The notes under the pieces are model-generated. The model had not been told where the DNA came from. It saw nothing but the letters and a program-made list of their open reading frames with translations, and did no database searches. DNA of 64,000 nt, from positions 23,574,714-23,638,713 of the forward strand of contig OX375880.1 of the NCBI GenBank assembly GCA_947359465.1, read 5' to 3'. A program made the position numbers and the translations under genes. This stretch comes from Metellina segmentata. Taxonomy: Eukaryota; Arthropoda; Arachnida; Araneae; Tetragnathidae. Below are positions 1 through 10,519 of the stretch, piece after piece. Every line of letters starts with the position of its first letter. Within the stretch, counting starts at the first letter, position 1.

Positions 1-68
1 ATAGAAAACTTGAAATGGGTCGAAAATATTGAATGTACAAACAAACACTCCATTCTTATTTATATAGA
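1..68 (-). mobile_element. Helitron array, third copy: 5' terminal fragment
   Basis: These bases match the 5' end (minus strand) of the two full Helitron copies that follow. The 5' TC is the complement of the GA at 67-68 and is preceded on the minus strand by A. The rest of this copy lies outside the window, so the array has at least three members. Confidence 0.75.
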
Positions 69-580
69 TAACTAGCAAAATACCCGACCTTACTCGGTTT
101 GAATTCGTTTACTCTAGATTGAAAAGATAATCAAAATATATAATGACTTACGTTTTTTGTAGAATAAAAATTTATTTTAACACCTTTCGCCATCTTTATA
201 TTTTCTACAACTTACTTTGGACACAAATCCTACACCTGCATATCCATTCATGTAATACATTTCACATACATCGCACAATTGCTGTATGACAAAGCTACAA
301 AAAGACGAAAGGTGATACTAAGGTTACTACTATAAAAGACGATTTATAGGAAGATTTGGAATTCCCTTTCTTAAGTTCTTTTCATGTGCAACTCAATTAA
401 TTAAAATTACGATTTACGGCGAGTGCTCTCGCACTCATAGTCAACAAAACAATATTTTTTTACTTGTGGCACTCTTGCCTCCGGTATGCGACATTGTAAA
501 ATTTTGCAATCTTCTCCTGTCATTACTACAACGAATTTTTTAATGTAGGAAAAAGTTATAGTTTGGATTTTTAAACATTA

Positions 581-759
581 TTATTCTTTCAATAACGACA
601 TTATTCTTTAAATAACGGCATTATTGTTTAAATAACGGCATTATTCTTTAAATAACGGCATTATTCTTTAAATAACGGCATTATTCTTTAAATAACGGCA
701 TTATTCTTTAAATAACGGCATTATTCTTTAAAAACGGCATTATTCTTTAAATAACGGCA
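581..759. repeat. 20-bp minisatellite inside Helitron copy 2
   Basis: Nine head-to-tail units of TTATTCTTTAAATAACGGCA, one with a 1-bp deletion. The same nine-unit array recurs at the equivalent place in the next copy, so it was present before the copies arose. Confidence 0.9.
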
Positions 760-1625
760 TAACTACACTTAAAATTTACTTAAAATTTATACTGACTTAC
801 CTAACATTTTCAAGTCTAATACTTTGTGGCGCTGTTGGGTGTGATGAGAAGGAAAACACATTTATTAAAATAATAAATATTTAAAACAGGAAACAGCAAA
901 GTAAAATAAAGTAAAAGATGTCGTAAAAAATTGTTCCAAAGATATTAATTTGTGATTCAATTTTATCTCTTGATCTCGCACAGTTGCCACAACTTACAAC
1001 TAAAAGTGTACAAAATTTAGAAATGTGAAATTAATTCAGAGCGAAAGAACCAGAAAAAATATCACTGCTCGCGCGATCGTGTTCATTCTCGTTTCATTGA
1101 AAAATATCGTCTGGCCCAAATTTTCGGAAATCGTTTTCATTGCGCAAAGAATAAAAATAAGACTCGAAATAAATGACGTATCAAAAATGAAATTCCATAA
1201 AAAAAAAAAAAATTTTGAAGAATAATTACTTTTTCAGCAGTACTGGTAAAGCAATCGAATTAATCGTAATATTCAATAGACATTCCAATTTTTCCAAAAC
1301 TACCAAATTATGGTTGATTTAAGTATACTTACTCAGGTGTTTTATCATGAAACTCGTTTAAATATAACAATAAATAAATGTTTAATATTGCATTCACTAA
1401 ATTAATAGATAATGTATAAAATACAATACAATGCAATCAAATATCTGGAATACAATTCATGTGATGCCTACACAAACACACAAACACAAAATCGAGCATA
1501 GAACAGAAAGACGGACAGACAGACTTTCGTAACCAATTCCACTCACTAAATCAAGATAAGTACTCTCTGTATGCAAATTTCCATGAAAATATCTTAGACC
1601 GCGTGGACGTGTATAGGGCACAACA

Positions 1626-1665
1626 TACAGACAGACAGACAGACGGACAGACAGACAGACAGACA
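1626..1665. repeat. CAGA tetranucleotide tract
   Basis: Near-perfect CAGA repeat with one CGGA variant. The homologous site in the other copy (about 3338-3352) is much shorter, so this tract differs in length between copies. Confidence 0.9.
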
Positions 1666-1782
1666 CCAAACGAGAAAAAGGCGGATTCGGCATCAGAAGG
1701 GTCCAAAACGGATAGAAAACTTGAAATGGGTCGAAAATATTGAATGTACAAACAAACACTCCATTCTTATTTATATAGATAA

Positions 1783-3466
1783 CTAGCAAAATACCCGACC
1801 TTACTCGGTTTGAATTCGTTTACTCTAGATTGAAAAGATAATCAAAATATATAATGACTTACGTTTTTTGTAGAATAAAAATTTATTTTAACACCTTTCG
1901 CCATCTTTATATTTTCTACAACTTACTTTGGACACAAATCCTACACCTGCATATCCATTCATGTAATACATTTCACATACATCGCACAATTGCTGTATGA
2001 CAAAGCTACAAAAAGACGAAAGGTGATACTAAGGTTACTACTATAAAAGACGATTTATAGGAAGATTTGGAATTCCCTTTCTTAAGTTCTTTTCATGTGC
2101 AACTCAATTAATTAAAATTACGATTTACGGCGAGTGCTCTCGCACTCATAGTCAACAAAACAATATTTTTTTACTTGTGGCACTCTTGCCTCCGGTATGC
2201 GACATTGTAAAATTTTGCAATCTTCTCCTGTCATTACTACAACGAATTTTTTAATGTAGGAAAAAGTTATAGTTTGGATTTTTAAACATTATTATTCTTT
2301 CAATAACGACATTATTCTTTAAATAACGGCATTATTGTTTAAATAACGGCATTATTCTTTAAATAACGGCATTATTCTTTAAATAACGGCATTATTCTTT
2401 AAATAACGGCATTATTCTTTCAATAACGGCATTATTCTTTCAATAACGGCATTATTCTTTCAATAATGGCATAACTACACTTAAAATTTACTGAAAATTT
2501 ATACTGACTTACCTAACATTTATAAGTCTAATACTTTGTGGTGCTGTTGCGTGTGATGAGAAGGAAAACACATTTATTAAAATAATAAATATTTAAAACA
2601 GGAAACAGCGAAGTAAAACAAAATAAAAGATGTCGCAAAAAATTGTTCTAAAGATATTAATTTGTGATTCAATTTTATCTCTTGATCTCGCACAGTTGCC
2701 ACAACATACAACTAAAAGTGTACAAAATTTAGAAATGTGAAATTAATTCAGAGCGAAAGAACCAGAAAAAATATCACTGCTCGCGCGATCTTGTTCATTC
2801 TCGTTTCATTGAAAAATATCGTCTGTCCCAAATATTTTTAAATCGTTTTCATTGCGCAAAGAATAAAAATACGACTCAAATAAATGAAGTATCTGAGATG
2901 AAATTCCATAAAATAAAATAATTTTTTGAAGAATAATTACTTTTTCAGCAGTACTGGTAAAGCAATCGAAGTAATCGTAATATTCAATAGACATTCCAAT
3001 TTTTCCAAAACTACCAAATTATGGTTGATTTAAGTATACTTACTCAGGTGTTTTAGCATGAAACTCAACTAAATATAACAATAAAGAAATGTTTAATATT
3101 GCATTCACTAAACTAATAGATAATGTATAAAATAAAATACAATGCAATCAAATATCTGGAATACAATTTATGTGATGTCTACACAAACACACAAACACAA
3201 AATCGAGCATAGAACAGAAAGACGGACAGACAGACTTTCGCAACCAATGCCACTCACTAAATGAAGATAAGTACTCACTGTATGCAAATTTTCATGAAAA
3301 TATCTCAAACCGCGTGGACGTGTATAGGGCACAACATACAGACAGACAGACACCAAACGAGAAAAAGGCGGATTCGGCATCAGAAGGGTCCATAACGGAT
3401 AGAAAACTTGAAATGGGTCGAAAATATTGAATGTACAAACAAACACTCCATTCTTATTTATATAGA
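1783..3466 (-). mobile_element. Non-autonomous Helitron, first array copy
   Basis: Same family as 72-1779 with the same termini: CTAG complement at 1783-1786 after A1782, and TC complement at 3465-3466 before T3467. At 1684 bp it is slightly shorter than its neighbour, mainly because of the shorter CAGA tract, and it has scattered substitutions. The right flank runs directly into a hAT transposase pseudogene, which was the original target. No coding sequence is recognisable. Confidence 0.8.
2292..2471. repeat. 20-bp minisatellite inside Helitron copy 1
   Basis: Nine exact-length 20-bp units homologous to 581-759. The last three units carry CAATAA instead of AAATAA, a variant spread within this copy only. 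Confidence 0.9.
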
Positions 3467-3471
3467 TTAAA

Positions 3472-4748
3472 TACATGAGAACGTTGATGTCGAACGACCG
3501 ATCCTTGGCCAGAAATTTCTTTAATATTGAAAAACTGCGCTCAACAAAGACTGATGTTGCCTGATGTTATTGCAGTAGCAAATACTGATTTTGGGGAAAA
3601 TCATCTCGAGAAAGTTGAGCAATAACCGTCAGGTCAATATTATTTTCCAATCGTTTTTTTTTATATACACTTTAAGGTTGCGAGGATCACAGAGAAGTAG
3701 TATTCTACTTCTATGTGGCAAGGATCTTTAAAATCCATCGATCTTATATCTTCATACGCTGTTTCAAGCAGATCTGGGTCACACACTGCTTTTTTTATGC
3801 GACACACTACAATGTCATCGCCACTGAAACCGCTTGCAATTAGGGATGTTACATCGATAGTAAAACATCGATGTTTTGAAACATCGATGTTCAAAATTAA
3901 AACATCGATGTTGATAATACATTGCCCAAAAAACATCGATGTTTTTTAAATTCAGTGTATTTAAACTTTTTCCCCCATTTCTTAAAACTGGTTAAGCAAC
4001 ATGTGATGCAACATCGACAGCAAAACATAGATGTTCAAAATTAAAACTTCGATGTTGATAATGCATCGCCCCCAAACCATCGATGTTTTTAAAATTCAGT
4101 GTTTTTAAACTTTTCCCCCCCCATTTCTTAAAACTGATTTAGCAACTAGTGATGCGACATCGGCTCCAATACATCGATGTTTTTTTTATAAAACATCATT
4201 GTTTTGAGAACATCGACAACATCGATGTCGCATCCCTACTTTTCAGAGCCTTCACCCTTGGCCAATTGAGTCTAAAAGTATGTTCAATTTGCTGATTATG
4301 AAAATTATGCTACTTGGTTATTTTTAAAATTTTTATAACTATACTTTTTTTATTTAAAAATAAAACATCGACAACGTAAAAACATCGACAAGTATAAACA
4401 TCAATGTTACAAAAACATCGACTCCAATGCATCGATGTTAAATACATCGATGTTTCTTGAAAAACATCGATGTTTTGAAAACATCGACATCGATGTATCA
4501 TCTCTACTTGCAATGTCCTTTACAGTGGGAAGGTGGTCGGCGTAGTACAATGCTGTCCGAAGCCACGTAACCAAGGTAGGTACTGGCTCAGGTAGTTGAC
4601 CGATGGTCTGAAAAGGGGCTTTTCGGAGCTTTTTTTGTACTGTGGCTACCTTAATACGAGGGTTTAAGTAAAGTAGTGGCAACGTAGCCCAGAAAGTCAA
4701 AGAACACCAAGCAGACGTAAATATGGTATCGGAGCAGTGAGTTGACAC
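3472..4748 (-). pseudogene. hAT-superfamily transposase pseudogene, split by a MITE
   Basis: On the minus strand three blocks are collinear with hAT/BED-type transposases. Bases 4748-4507 encode a stretch with the degenerate family motif PVPTLVTWLRTALYYADH (relatives read roughly TRWGTWL...YYA). Bases 3840-3661 continue it with SGFSGDD...IKKAVCDPDLLE. Bases 3561-3472 encode ATSVFVERSFSILKKFLAKD, the C-terminal hATC dimerisation region. The reading frame is interrupted by the insertion at 3841-4506 and by frame changes, and the zinc-finger N-terminus is missing. The C-terminal end abuts the Helitron array. This is a dead transposase; the assignment comes from recalled family motifs. Confidence 0.65.
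3841..4506. mobile_element. hAT-type MITE with CATCGATG palindromes
   Basis: Ends TAGGGATGTTACATCG on the left and, reversed, TAGAGATGATACATCG on the right. It is flanked by a perfect 8-bp target duplication CTTGCAAT (3833-3840 and 4507-4514), which is diagnostic of hAT. About a dozen copies of the palindrome ACATCGATGT or close variants crowd both halves, in the position expected of subterminal transposase-binding repeats. A second internal CATCCCTA at about 4231-4238 suggests a nested or rearranged end. No coding capacity. Confidence 0.85.
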
Positions 4749-4848
4749 TGTTGGCGATGTGTAGAGGATATAAAACCTTCGATCCAGTAGAAGGGGTAGT
4801 TGCTGCGTGGCGTTGAAGTGGACAGTTTCGTTTTTGCCGCTCTAAATC

Positions 4849-5275
4849 ATGTTTACAAAAAGTGATCAGCGGTCGTGGCTTAAAATAATCGAGGTTGCTC
4901 GTGGCAAAAATGCATCGCAATGTTATCAAGGATTATCTGAAGCCTGTGGCTAGAATTCGTTACCGTATAGGACGGTTGCTCGACGGGTCAAAGCGTTTAG
5001 TGCAGATCGGACTGAGACTGCTGATTTTCACTGCCCAGGTCGGCCATCTATTCATCAACATCACGTTGACATCGTGAGTGGTCTCCTTTCCATAGACCGT
5101 CTATGGACTGTCCGGGAATTATCCGTTGAAGTTGGGCTCAGTCATCAAACGGAGTGGCAGATATTGAAGAAAGGTCTTAACGTGAGGAAAATTGCTTTCC
5201 GCCGGGTTCCACATCGACTCAAAGACGTACAGAAATGGCACCGGTATGCACTGGCTGGTATCCACCTAGGTATCC
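4849..5275 (+). pseudogene. mariner-family transposase, N-terminal fragment
   Basis: Translation from ATG 4849 gives a helix-turn-helix region with MFTKSDQRSWLKIIEVARGK, followed after a stop and frame changes by SGLLSIDRLWTVRELSVEVG and KDVQKWHRYAL. This matches the DNA-binding half of mariner transposases (HTH_48 / GVQW-type). The catalytic DDD domain is absent: the sequence runs into minus-strand hAT remnant at about 5280. At least one in-frame stop makes it non-functional. No TIRs are visible at its edges, so it is a truncated remnant. Confidence 0.65.
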
Positions 5276-5284
5276 TAGTTTTCA

Positions 5285-5603
5285 CTGCCTCAAAAAATTT
5301 ATCGCAACTGCTAGATGAATGTTGGTCATCATCAGAACAATCAGTGGGAAAGGCTTCATTTTTGTGAGCACAATATTTCTCTTCTACGATTCGTTTGATA
5401 TTTTCTCTTTGAAGAAAGCGTCCCAATCAGAATCAGGTTTGACAGGATCAAGCCAAGTACCAAGTTTAAACTTTGGGTGAAGAACACTAGCAGTCACTAC
5501 GTTTTTATCAGTAAAAAAATGTTTAAATCTATTTCTAACACCTTGTGGTAAAGAAATATTAAGCGGTTCACAATACTTTAAGGAGTCCTTTGAGTTTTGT
5601 AAC
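5285..5603 (-). pseudogene. hAT-superfamily transposase fragment
   Basis: On the minus strand, 5603-5385 encode SLPQGVRNRFKHFFTDKN, then VVTASVLHPKFKLGTWLD and DSDWDAFFKEK. A frame change follows and the sequence continues through about 5300 (KRIVEEKYCAH onward). LPQ...RF...FF and LHPKFKL are typical of the region before the hATC domain. It has the same orientation as 3472-4748 and could be part of the same or a sister element, separated by the mariner fragment. It is broken by a frameshift and a stop. Confidence 0.55.
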
Positions 5604-5702
5604 GCGTTACTGTAACTAAAATTACTTTATCGAAAATTATGTAACGAATTACCTGTAAAATTACTGGTTTTCAAATGTAACATTACTGTAAAAAGTAATT
5701 AT

Positions 5703-7461
5703 TAGGGCAACTTTTTGGTTGCAGTAAAAATGGGAAAAGTTGCATTTATCATTCACTAAAGTTGCATTTATGGAAATAAAGTTACATTTATTTTTGATAC
5801 TCTAAATTCTCAAATAAATTATTCGTAAAAAATGAAAAATATTCAAAATATATAGATAATTTTAGTCGTGTACAACAGTATTATAATACATACTGAAATA
5901 CAGAAGAACGTTGAATGGCCGATCCTTGGCCAGTAATTTCTTTAACATTGGAAACCTGCGCCAGTCGCAGTCATATAATGTGCTTCATTGGATAGTAGAA
6001 GCGCAAAATCCTTTCGCTCAACATTCAGAGATTTTAAAACAAGGCGGACAACATATTGATGATCGACACTCCACTCGCAAACTCTTCAGTCGATTACGAA
6101 AGTTTCCTCTGGATTATCAAGAGTGCCAACCAATGGGTTAAAGTACTTCTTGCCGTCTATTTCACTTTCATCTTAGAACGAACACATTACCATGAACTTG
6201 TTTATACAGAAAGTTGCATTTATGTTGCGGTTATAACTCACTTACTATCAGGGTGTCAAGATATAAATCACTTGATTTAAATCAACGATTAAAATCATGA
6301 TTTTAATCAAATGATTTTTTCAAAAAAATCATTGATTTAAATCACGACTAATCTTACATTTTTATAACTAAGTAAATTCACTCTAGAAAAATCACAGAAT
6401 TTTTCAAATGATTTGAACTTTCTGCACACATGGTGATTTCAGCACTAATGGCTACACCTCGTACTGATGAGCTTTTAAAAAAAATTTTGGCACTGGACAC
6501 TTGCAAATGATCTGAGGTGTCTATGGACTAAGTAATCTGTTGAGTCAGGGATTCTGCCAAACAGTAAAGTAAAAAATAAGTTGACATCTATTTGAAAGTT
6601 TTTACAATGTTTATGCATAATTTTATGTTACAAACAATAAAGCAGTAGGCCTACATCTACGTAAATGTCAAGACAGCAAAAGAAAATCCCCACAAAGTAG
6701 GCCTAAACTACTTGTTACCCCTTTAATTGATTGACCAATGGTGATTTTTCAACTACTTTTTTTTAATTGAGACATAAATACAAAATAACACAGTTATAAT
6801 GTGATTAATAATTTATTAAATAAAAAATTCAACTGAGCTTTGTATTTGAAAGGATGAAAGTTTAAACACAATGAACATCTTTTATTTTGAAAAATGCACC
6901 CTGAAACAGTCACCTTTCACTTTAAGAGTAGTGACCCATAACAAATATTTATTTAATCAGACTAATTTAGGTCTCACTTACACTTACTGATACATTTGTT
7001 AACATGATTATGTTAATTAGTCAAGAAAAACTATGGAGGATGTCAACTTGTGTTTTAAAGTTAAACAAATGTCTTATCTTTTGCTCTTGTTTTGAAAATT
7101 CATTTTTTAAATGTACTGTCATGTAACACACAATGATGTTTAGTAAAATAAATATTAATTTACCATATCACAAATTCCGACTGTTTACTTAATTAAATAT
7201 TTGTTTACATGTCATGTCAGAAACTCAACAAATTTATAGGCCCTACAGAAATTTAAATAAAAAAATCCGATTTTTGATTTAAATCAAATAAATCCGATTT
7301 AAATCAAATAAATCCGATTAATTGATTTTTTTGAAAAAATCATGATTTTTTTACACCCTGCTTACTATTCACCCCATGTAGGAGGAATTTTGGTTTTAGT
7401 ACTTTACATGTAGCGTAGAACGCGTGAAAAAAAGTTGCATTTGTTGCAAAAAGTTGCACTA
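5703..7461. mobile_element. hAT deletion derivative (TAGGGCAAC family), copy A
   Basis: TIRs TAGGGCAACTTTTTG and (reversed) TAGTGCAACTTTTTG, with an 8-bp target duplication GTAATTAT at 5695-5702 and 7462-7469. It is interrupted by another hAT element at 6249-7360. Without that insert and its duplication it is 639 bp, matching the 638-bp copy B at 50540-51177. Minus-strand bases around 5965-5894 still encode a hATC-like piece (FPMLKKLLAKDRPF), so it derives from an autonomous hAT related to the pseudogene at 3472-4748. Its subterminal regions repeat GTTGCATTTAT. Confidence 0.9.
6249..7360. mobile_element. hAT-type MITE (CAGGGTGT family) nested in copy A
   Basis: TIRs CAGGGTGTCAAG and (reversed) CAGGGTGTAAAA with an 8-bp target duplication CTTACTAT at 6241-6248 and 7361-7368. 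Both ends carry runs of GATTTAAATC/AATCATGATT palindromes. The uninterrupted site survives in copy B near 51070-51095 (CACTTACAATACACC), confirming insertion and duplication. There is no coding capacity in the 1112 bp. Confidence 0.9.
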
Positions 7462-7666
7462 GTAATTATTACAAGAAAAGCGTTACTTGAAACGCGTTAT
7501 CGCCCAACCCTGGGTTCTTACCATAGTTTGCATTCAACTTTTATTGATCAACTATAATCGATTAGTTAAACTTGATTCGTGAGAACGCGTCTTCACTGCC
7601 TATAAAAGTGTTAAAGCTAGATATATAATAATATTCTAGGCACATTGAGACTAAGATATATAAATA

Positions 7667-8968
7667 CAGAGGCTGTTCACACATTTTTTAGACAGTGTAT
7701 ATTGTATTCACAAAACTAAATTACATAAAATTCTTGTGTTTTAAATGTTCTATTTGATAGCCCTTATTCTGAACTATTGACACCGTAATTTCCAGGATAA
7801 TAATGCCTTTTGAAGTGTCAGAAGAGGTATTCTATCCCATTCTTCCTGAACAGCTTTCCAGAGTCCTGTAAGGGTTGTGGGACGACGTTTGGATAATGCA
7901 GATTTTAAAAGTCCGAAAGCACAAAAATCCATAGGTGATAGATACATCGGGAGATTTAGTAGGGATATCAGTGAAGGGTATGGCTTTGATGCCGGTTTTT
8001 TGTTCCATTTCTTTTAGGAAATTTACAGTGGATTTTGATGTGTGACTGCTAGCTTTGTCTTGATGGAGTTCCACAGATTGATGGCACTGTGGGTAAAGCG
8101 ATGGTATTTCATTCAGAAAAATTGGCGATGAAATATGTTCCTGATAGTATTTGGAGTTAATCTTGACATTTTTTCCCACTCTCTTTATTTTTAACTTGCC
8201 ATTATATGAAAAACCAGCAACAATCATGAATCCCTTAGAAAAACTTTCTTTCGATTATGTCAACCATGTACTTAAATTTTTTTCTGCCCTTTTATGATAA
8301 TAAATGGCTTTTTTTTTGCTGCACTCATTTAAATACACCCATGATTGATCTATTGTGACAATTTTTTTCCATTTTTCTTTGGATAAGTGTTTCTCATATT
8401 GAATTCGGCAGCGTGTCCTGCGTTCAGCGATATGCTTTGGAGAAAGACGATGCACATTGCGTTTTTTCGCTTTCTTAAGATTTAAATCAACGTTTATCAT
8501 TTTGTTTACAGTGGACACCGAGCATTTTAATGATTTTGCAACTGTCCTTTGACTAGGGGGATTTTCTTTTAACATTAAACAACGTACCTTTGCAATAGTC
8601 GAAGAGGTCCGTTTCTTCCTTGGATACTTGTTTGGAATTTTTGTCCCACTTGAGGCTCCAATTTGACGTTTTTTTCCTTTGTTGTTGACGATATTACTTA
8701 TCGACGCTTTAGATATCACAAAACCATGACCCTCACATCGTTTTTGAATAACGGAATATGAATATTACTCTTCGGAAAGAGCATAAATATAGCCTTCGAA
8801 CCACTGCTTCGTTAAAAATGCCATTTTGAATAAAAACAAACCTCTCAAGCCGCAGACGATAATTTTGACTTTTGAAAACGTAGTACAACTGCAATTATTT
8901 CTTTTGTAGCAAACGATTTTTTATTACCGATAACCAAAATCGTCTAAAAAATGTGCGAACAGCCTCTG
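7667..8968 (-). mobile_element. Tc1/mariner-type element with DD41D transposase, copy C
   Basis: TIRs CAGAGGCTGTTCACACATTT and (reversed) CAGAGGCTGTTCGCACATTT, flanked by TA at 7665-7666 and 8969-8970. Encodes a broken minus-strand transposase (7721-8824). A second copy of nearly the same length is at 59095-60399. About 150 bp (7513-7664) separates it from the nested stack on its left; I see nothing in that gap. Confidence 0.9.
7721..8824 (-). pseudogene. DD41D Tc1/mariner transposase, frameshifted
   Basis: Start ATG is the complement of 8822-8824 and the stop is at about 7721. The N-terminal part contains HTH-like sequence (SQRTVAKSLKCSVSTVNKMI). The catalytic motifs are IVTIDQSWVYL (first Asp), ELHQDKASSH (second Asp) and SPDV..., where the sister copy reads MDFCAFG and supplies the third Asp. 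Counting across copies gives 41 residues between the second and third Asp, i.e. DD41D rather than DD34D/E. A 4-bp GATA duplication near 7938 and another frame change near 8227-8255 break this copy. Expected product is about 367 residues. Confidence 0.8.
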
Positions 8969-8970
8969 TA

Positions 8971-9892
8971 TTCCCTCATTTCATATTCTGCTGCCAAGCA
9001 GCGCTTTAGACCGCCTACAACTCGCAGATTGTTATCGTAGTGGGCATGCCGACTGACCTACGACGGCCCAGACGGCACGACGGAGACCCAACAAACCCCA
9101 CAGGCGACACTGGAATACCAGCTGACAGATTAGAGAAACACAACCACCTTCATGACAATAATTGACAAGACTAGATGCGATCTCACGATTCCCCGATCCG
9201 TCGACTATCGTTTAATTCTCCGCGCATTCATCAGATCCCTTTCGGGGGGTTGATGAAACCCACTTTCAGCACTTGAACCTTTCGGGTTCCACCTTCTTCC
9301 GCCAGTTCATTACCATCATTTTAGGGAAGGGGGGAAAACATCATAATCAATGCCTGGCAAGACGTAACCCGCCGCAGACCAGGAGGTCGTTCCGTTCGAT
9401 ATTCAGAACACGTCGCCGGGAGAGAACAAAGGCCGCTGAACCGTGGCAAAGGCTCCAAGTCCGCTCTCCGAACATCCACTTTGACGTCTCTTAATCGTTG
9501 TGACGCCTATAAGTGATAAGGACGTCCACCGAAGGCTGATTAAGCGCATGGAATGCACGGGTCTCGCTTGGAAGGGTAGCGACGCAAACAAAACAGCGGT
9601 GGGTTAAATGGGCATTGTCCCTTGCGGATTCCGATGGCTCGGGGAGATTAAGGAAAGCAAAAACAAAGTGATTAAGGGAAGAGCTGTTGACCAATAACCT
9701 ATGCTACGGCGACGCGTGGTCTATAAACCCATTTATGAACACTTTGCATACAAATAATCAGACCGCTGTCCGCGCTGCAAAGACTGATTGATGTTTCATT
9801 GGTAAATTCTCTTGCAGACGCGTTTGTTTGTTATCTTAGCCTCGTTTTTATTTTAATTCACTTAAGCTGAGAAACGTCATTTTAATAACTGA
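8971..9892. other. GC- and CpG-richer block, no recognised gene
   Basis: Bases about 9000-9720 are visibly richer in G, C and CpG than the surrounding DNA. Open frames on both strands reach only 60-70 codons and none resembles a known protein. It could be a promoter/5' exon region or a decayed repeat. A 19-base segment near 9012 (CCGCCTACAACTCGCA) recurs near 37272. Confidence 0.3.
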
Positions 9893-10133
9893 GCTCAGAT
9901 GGCAAAATGTTATAAGTCACTTTTTTTAATTTTTCGTGACAGCAATTTCAAGATTCAACATGTGGTTCTGTGGTTTTTGACTTGTTACAATTTTCCACCT
10001 ATATTTTCTCATGAACTGAAAGAGAAAGACTTACGACATTTTGCCACCTTCTAAACGTTAACAAACCAGACTCCAGGATGGGACGTACTCAATTTTTTGA
10101 GAAAAGTGACTTAGAACGTTTTGCTATCTGAGC
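9893..10133. mobile_element. Small palindromic-ended MITE, copy 1
   Basis: Ends GCTCAGATGGCAAAATGTTA and (reversed) GCTCAGATAGCAAAACGTTC form about 28-bp inverted repeats around a 241-bp element. A second copy with the same interior (TTTTTCGTGACAGCAATTT) lies at 36345-36602. The target duplication is unclear here; copy 2 suggests TA. Confidence 0.75.
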
Positions 10134-10515
10134 GTAGATATGTTTTATTCTGTTTGTATTCGTAAGGTAAGCCACACGCTGCTCCAACATCAGTCCTGGG
10201 CCTTTAAAAAGGCTGAACTATGCATGCGGAATGACGTATTTTTTGCCCAAGAAATGTCGCATGTCAATGTCTCATGTCTCGTCGTTACGACAGTGTGTGG
10301 CCGGTCCCAAGGACATTACCTGCAACAAAACGGTGAAATCAGGAGCGATCCCGTTTGTTCATCGATCACTTGGGAAACTATCAAGGTATTCATGATGTGA
10401 AAGTTCAAGTATGTTTTGTCGCTAACTCGATGAATGTGACTTGCCACACAAACATGTTTGTAAGAGCATACCAAAGAAATACAATTCTAAAAGACATTCA
10501 CTTGTTACCCCCTAC
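10134..10515. other. No recognisable feature
   Basis: Contains an 86-codon plus-strand frame at 10140-10400 with no family resemblance and no splice context I can defend. Confidence 0.2.
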
Positions 10516-10519
10516 TTAA

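Larger units (their letters stand above)
72..1779 (-). mobile_element. Non-autonomous Helitron, second array copy
   Basis: Read on the minus strand the element starts with TC (complement of 1778-1779) after A and ends in CTAG (complement of 72-75) before T, the A-T insertion rule of Helitrons. Just inside the 3' end a short hairpin (CCGA, 6-base loop, TCGG) precedes GTATTTTGCTAG. There is no Rep or helicase coding, so it must have been mobilised in trans. It contains a 20-bp tandem array at 581-759 and a CAGA tract near 1626-1665. It is followed after only three bases (TAA, 1780-1782) by the next copy in the same orientation. Short open frames inside it come from the CAGA/TCTG repeat and are not genes. 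Confidence 0.8.
5599..7512. mobile_element. Outer MITE with AACGCGTT subterminal motifs, interrupted
   Basis: Left part holds GTAACGCGTTACTGTAAC and right part ends AACGCGTTATCGCCCAACCCTG; removing the inner element leaves about 147 bp. CAGGGTTGGGC plus AACGCGTTAC is a pattern of small hAT-type MITEs common in animals. The left CAGGGTTGGGC terminus is missing or diverged, so the left edge is approximate and no target duplication could be defined. Confidence 0.45.

Noticed and set aside
581..759. Regularly spaced repeats resembling a CRISPR array
   Set aside because: Units are contiguous 20-mers with no unique spacers, inside a eukaryotic Helitron.
1457..1789. 110-codon minus-strand frame with SVCLSVRLSVCL, and its twin at 3168-3476
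   Set aside because: The residues come from the CAGA/TCTG microsatellite inside the Helitron and change with repeat length between copies.
5911..6280. Two overlapping plus-strand frames of about 75 codons
   Set aside because: They lie inside the hAT derivative copy A, where the meaningful translation is the hATC remnant on the opposite strand.
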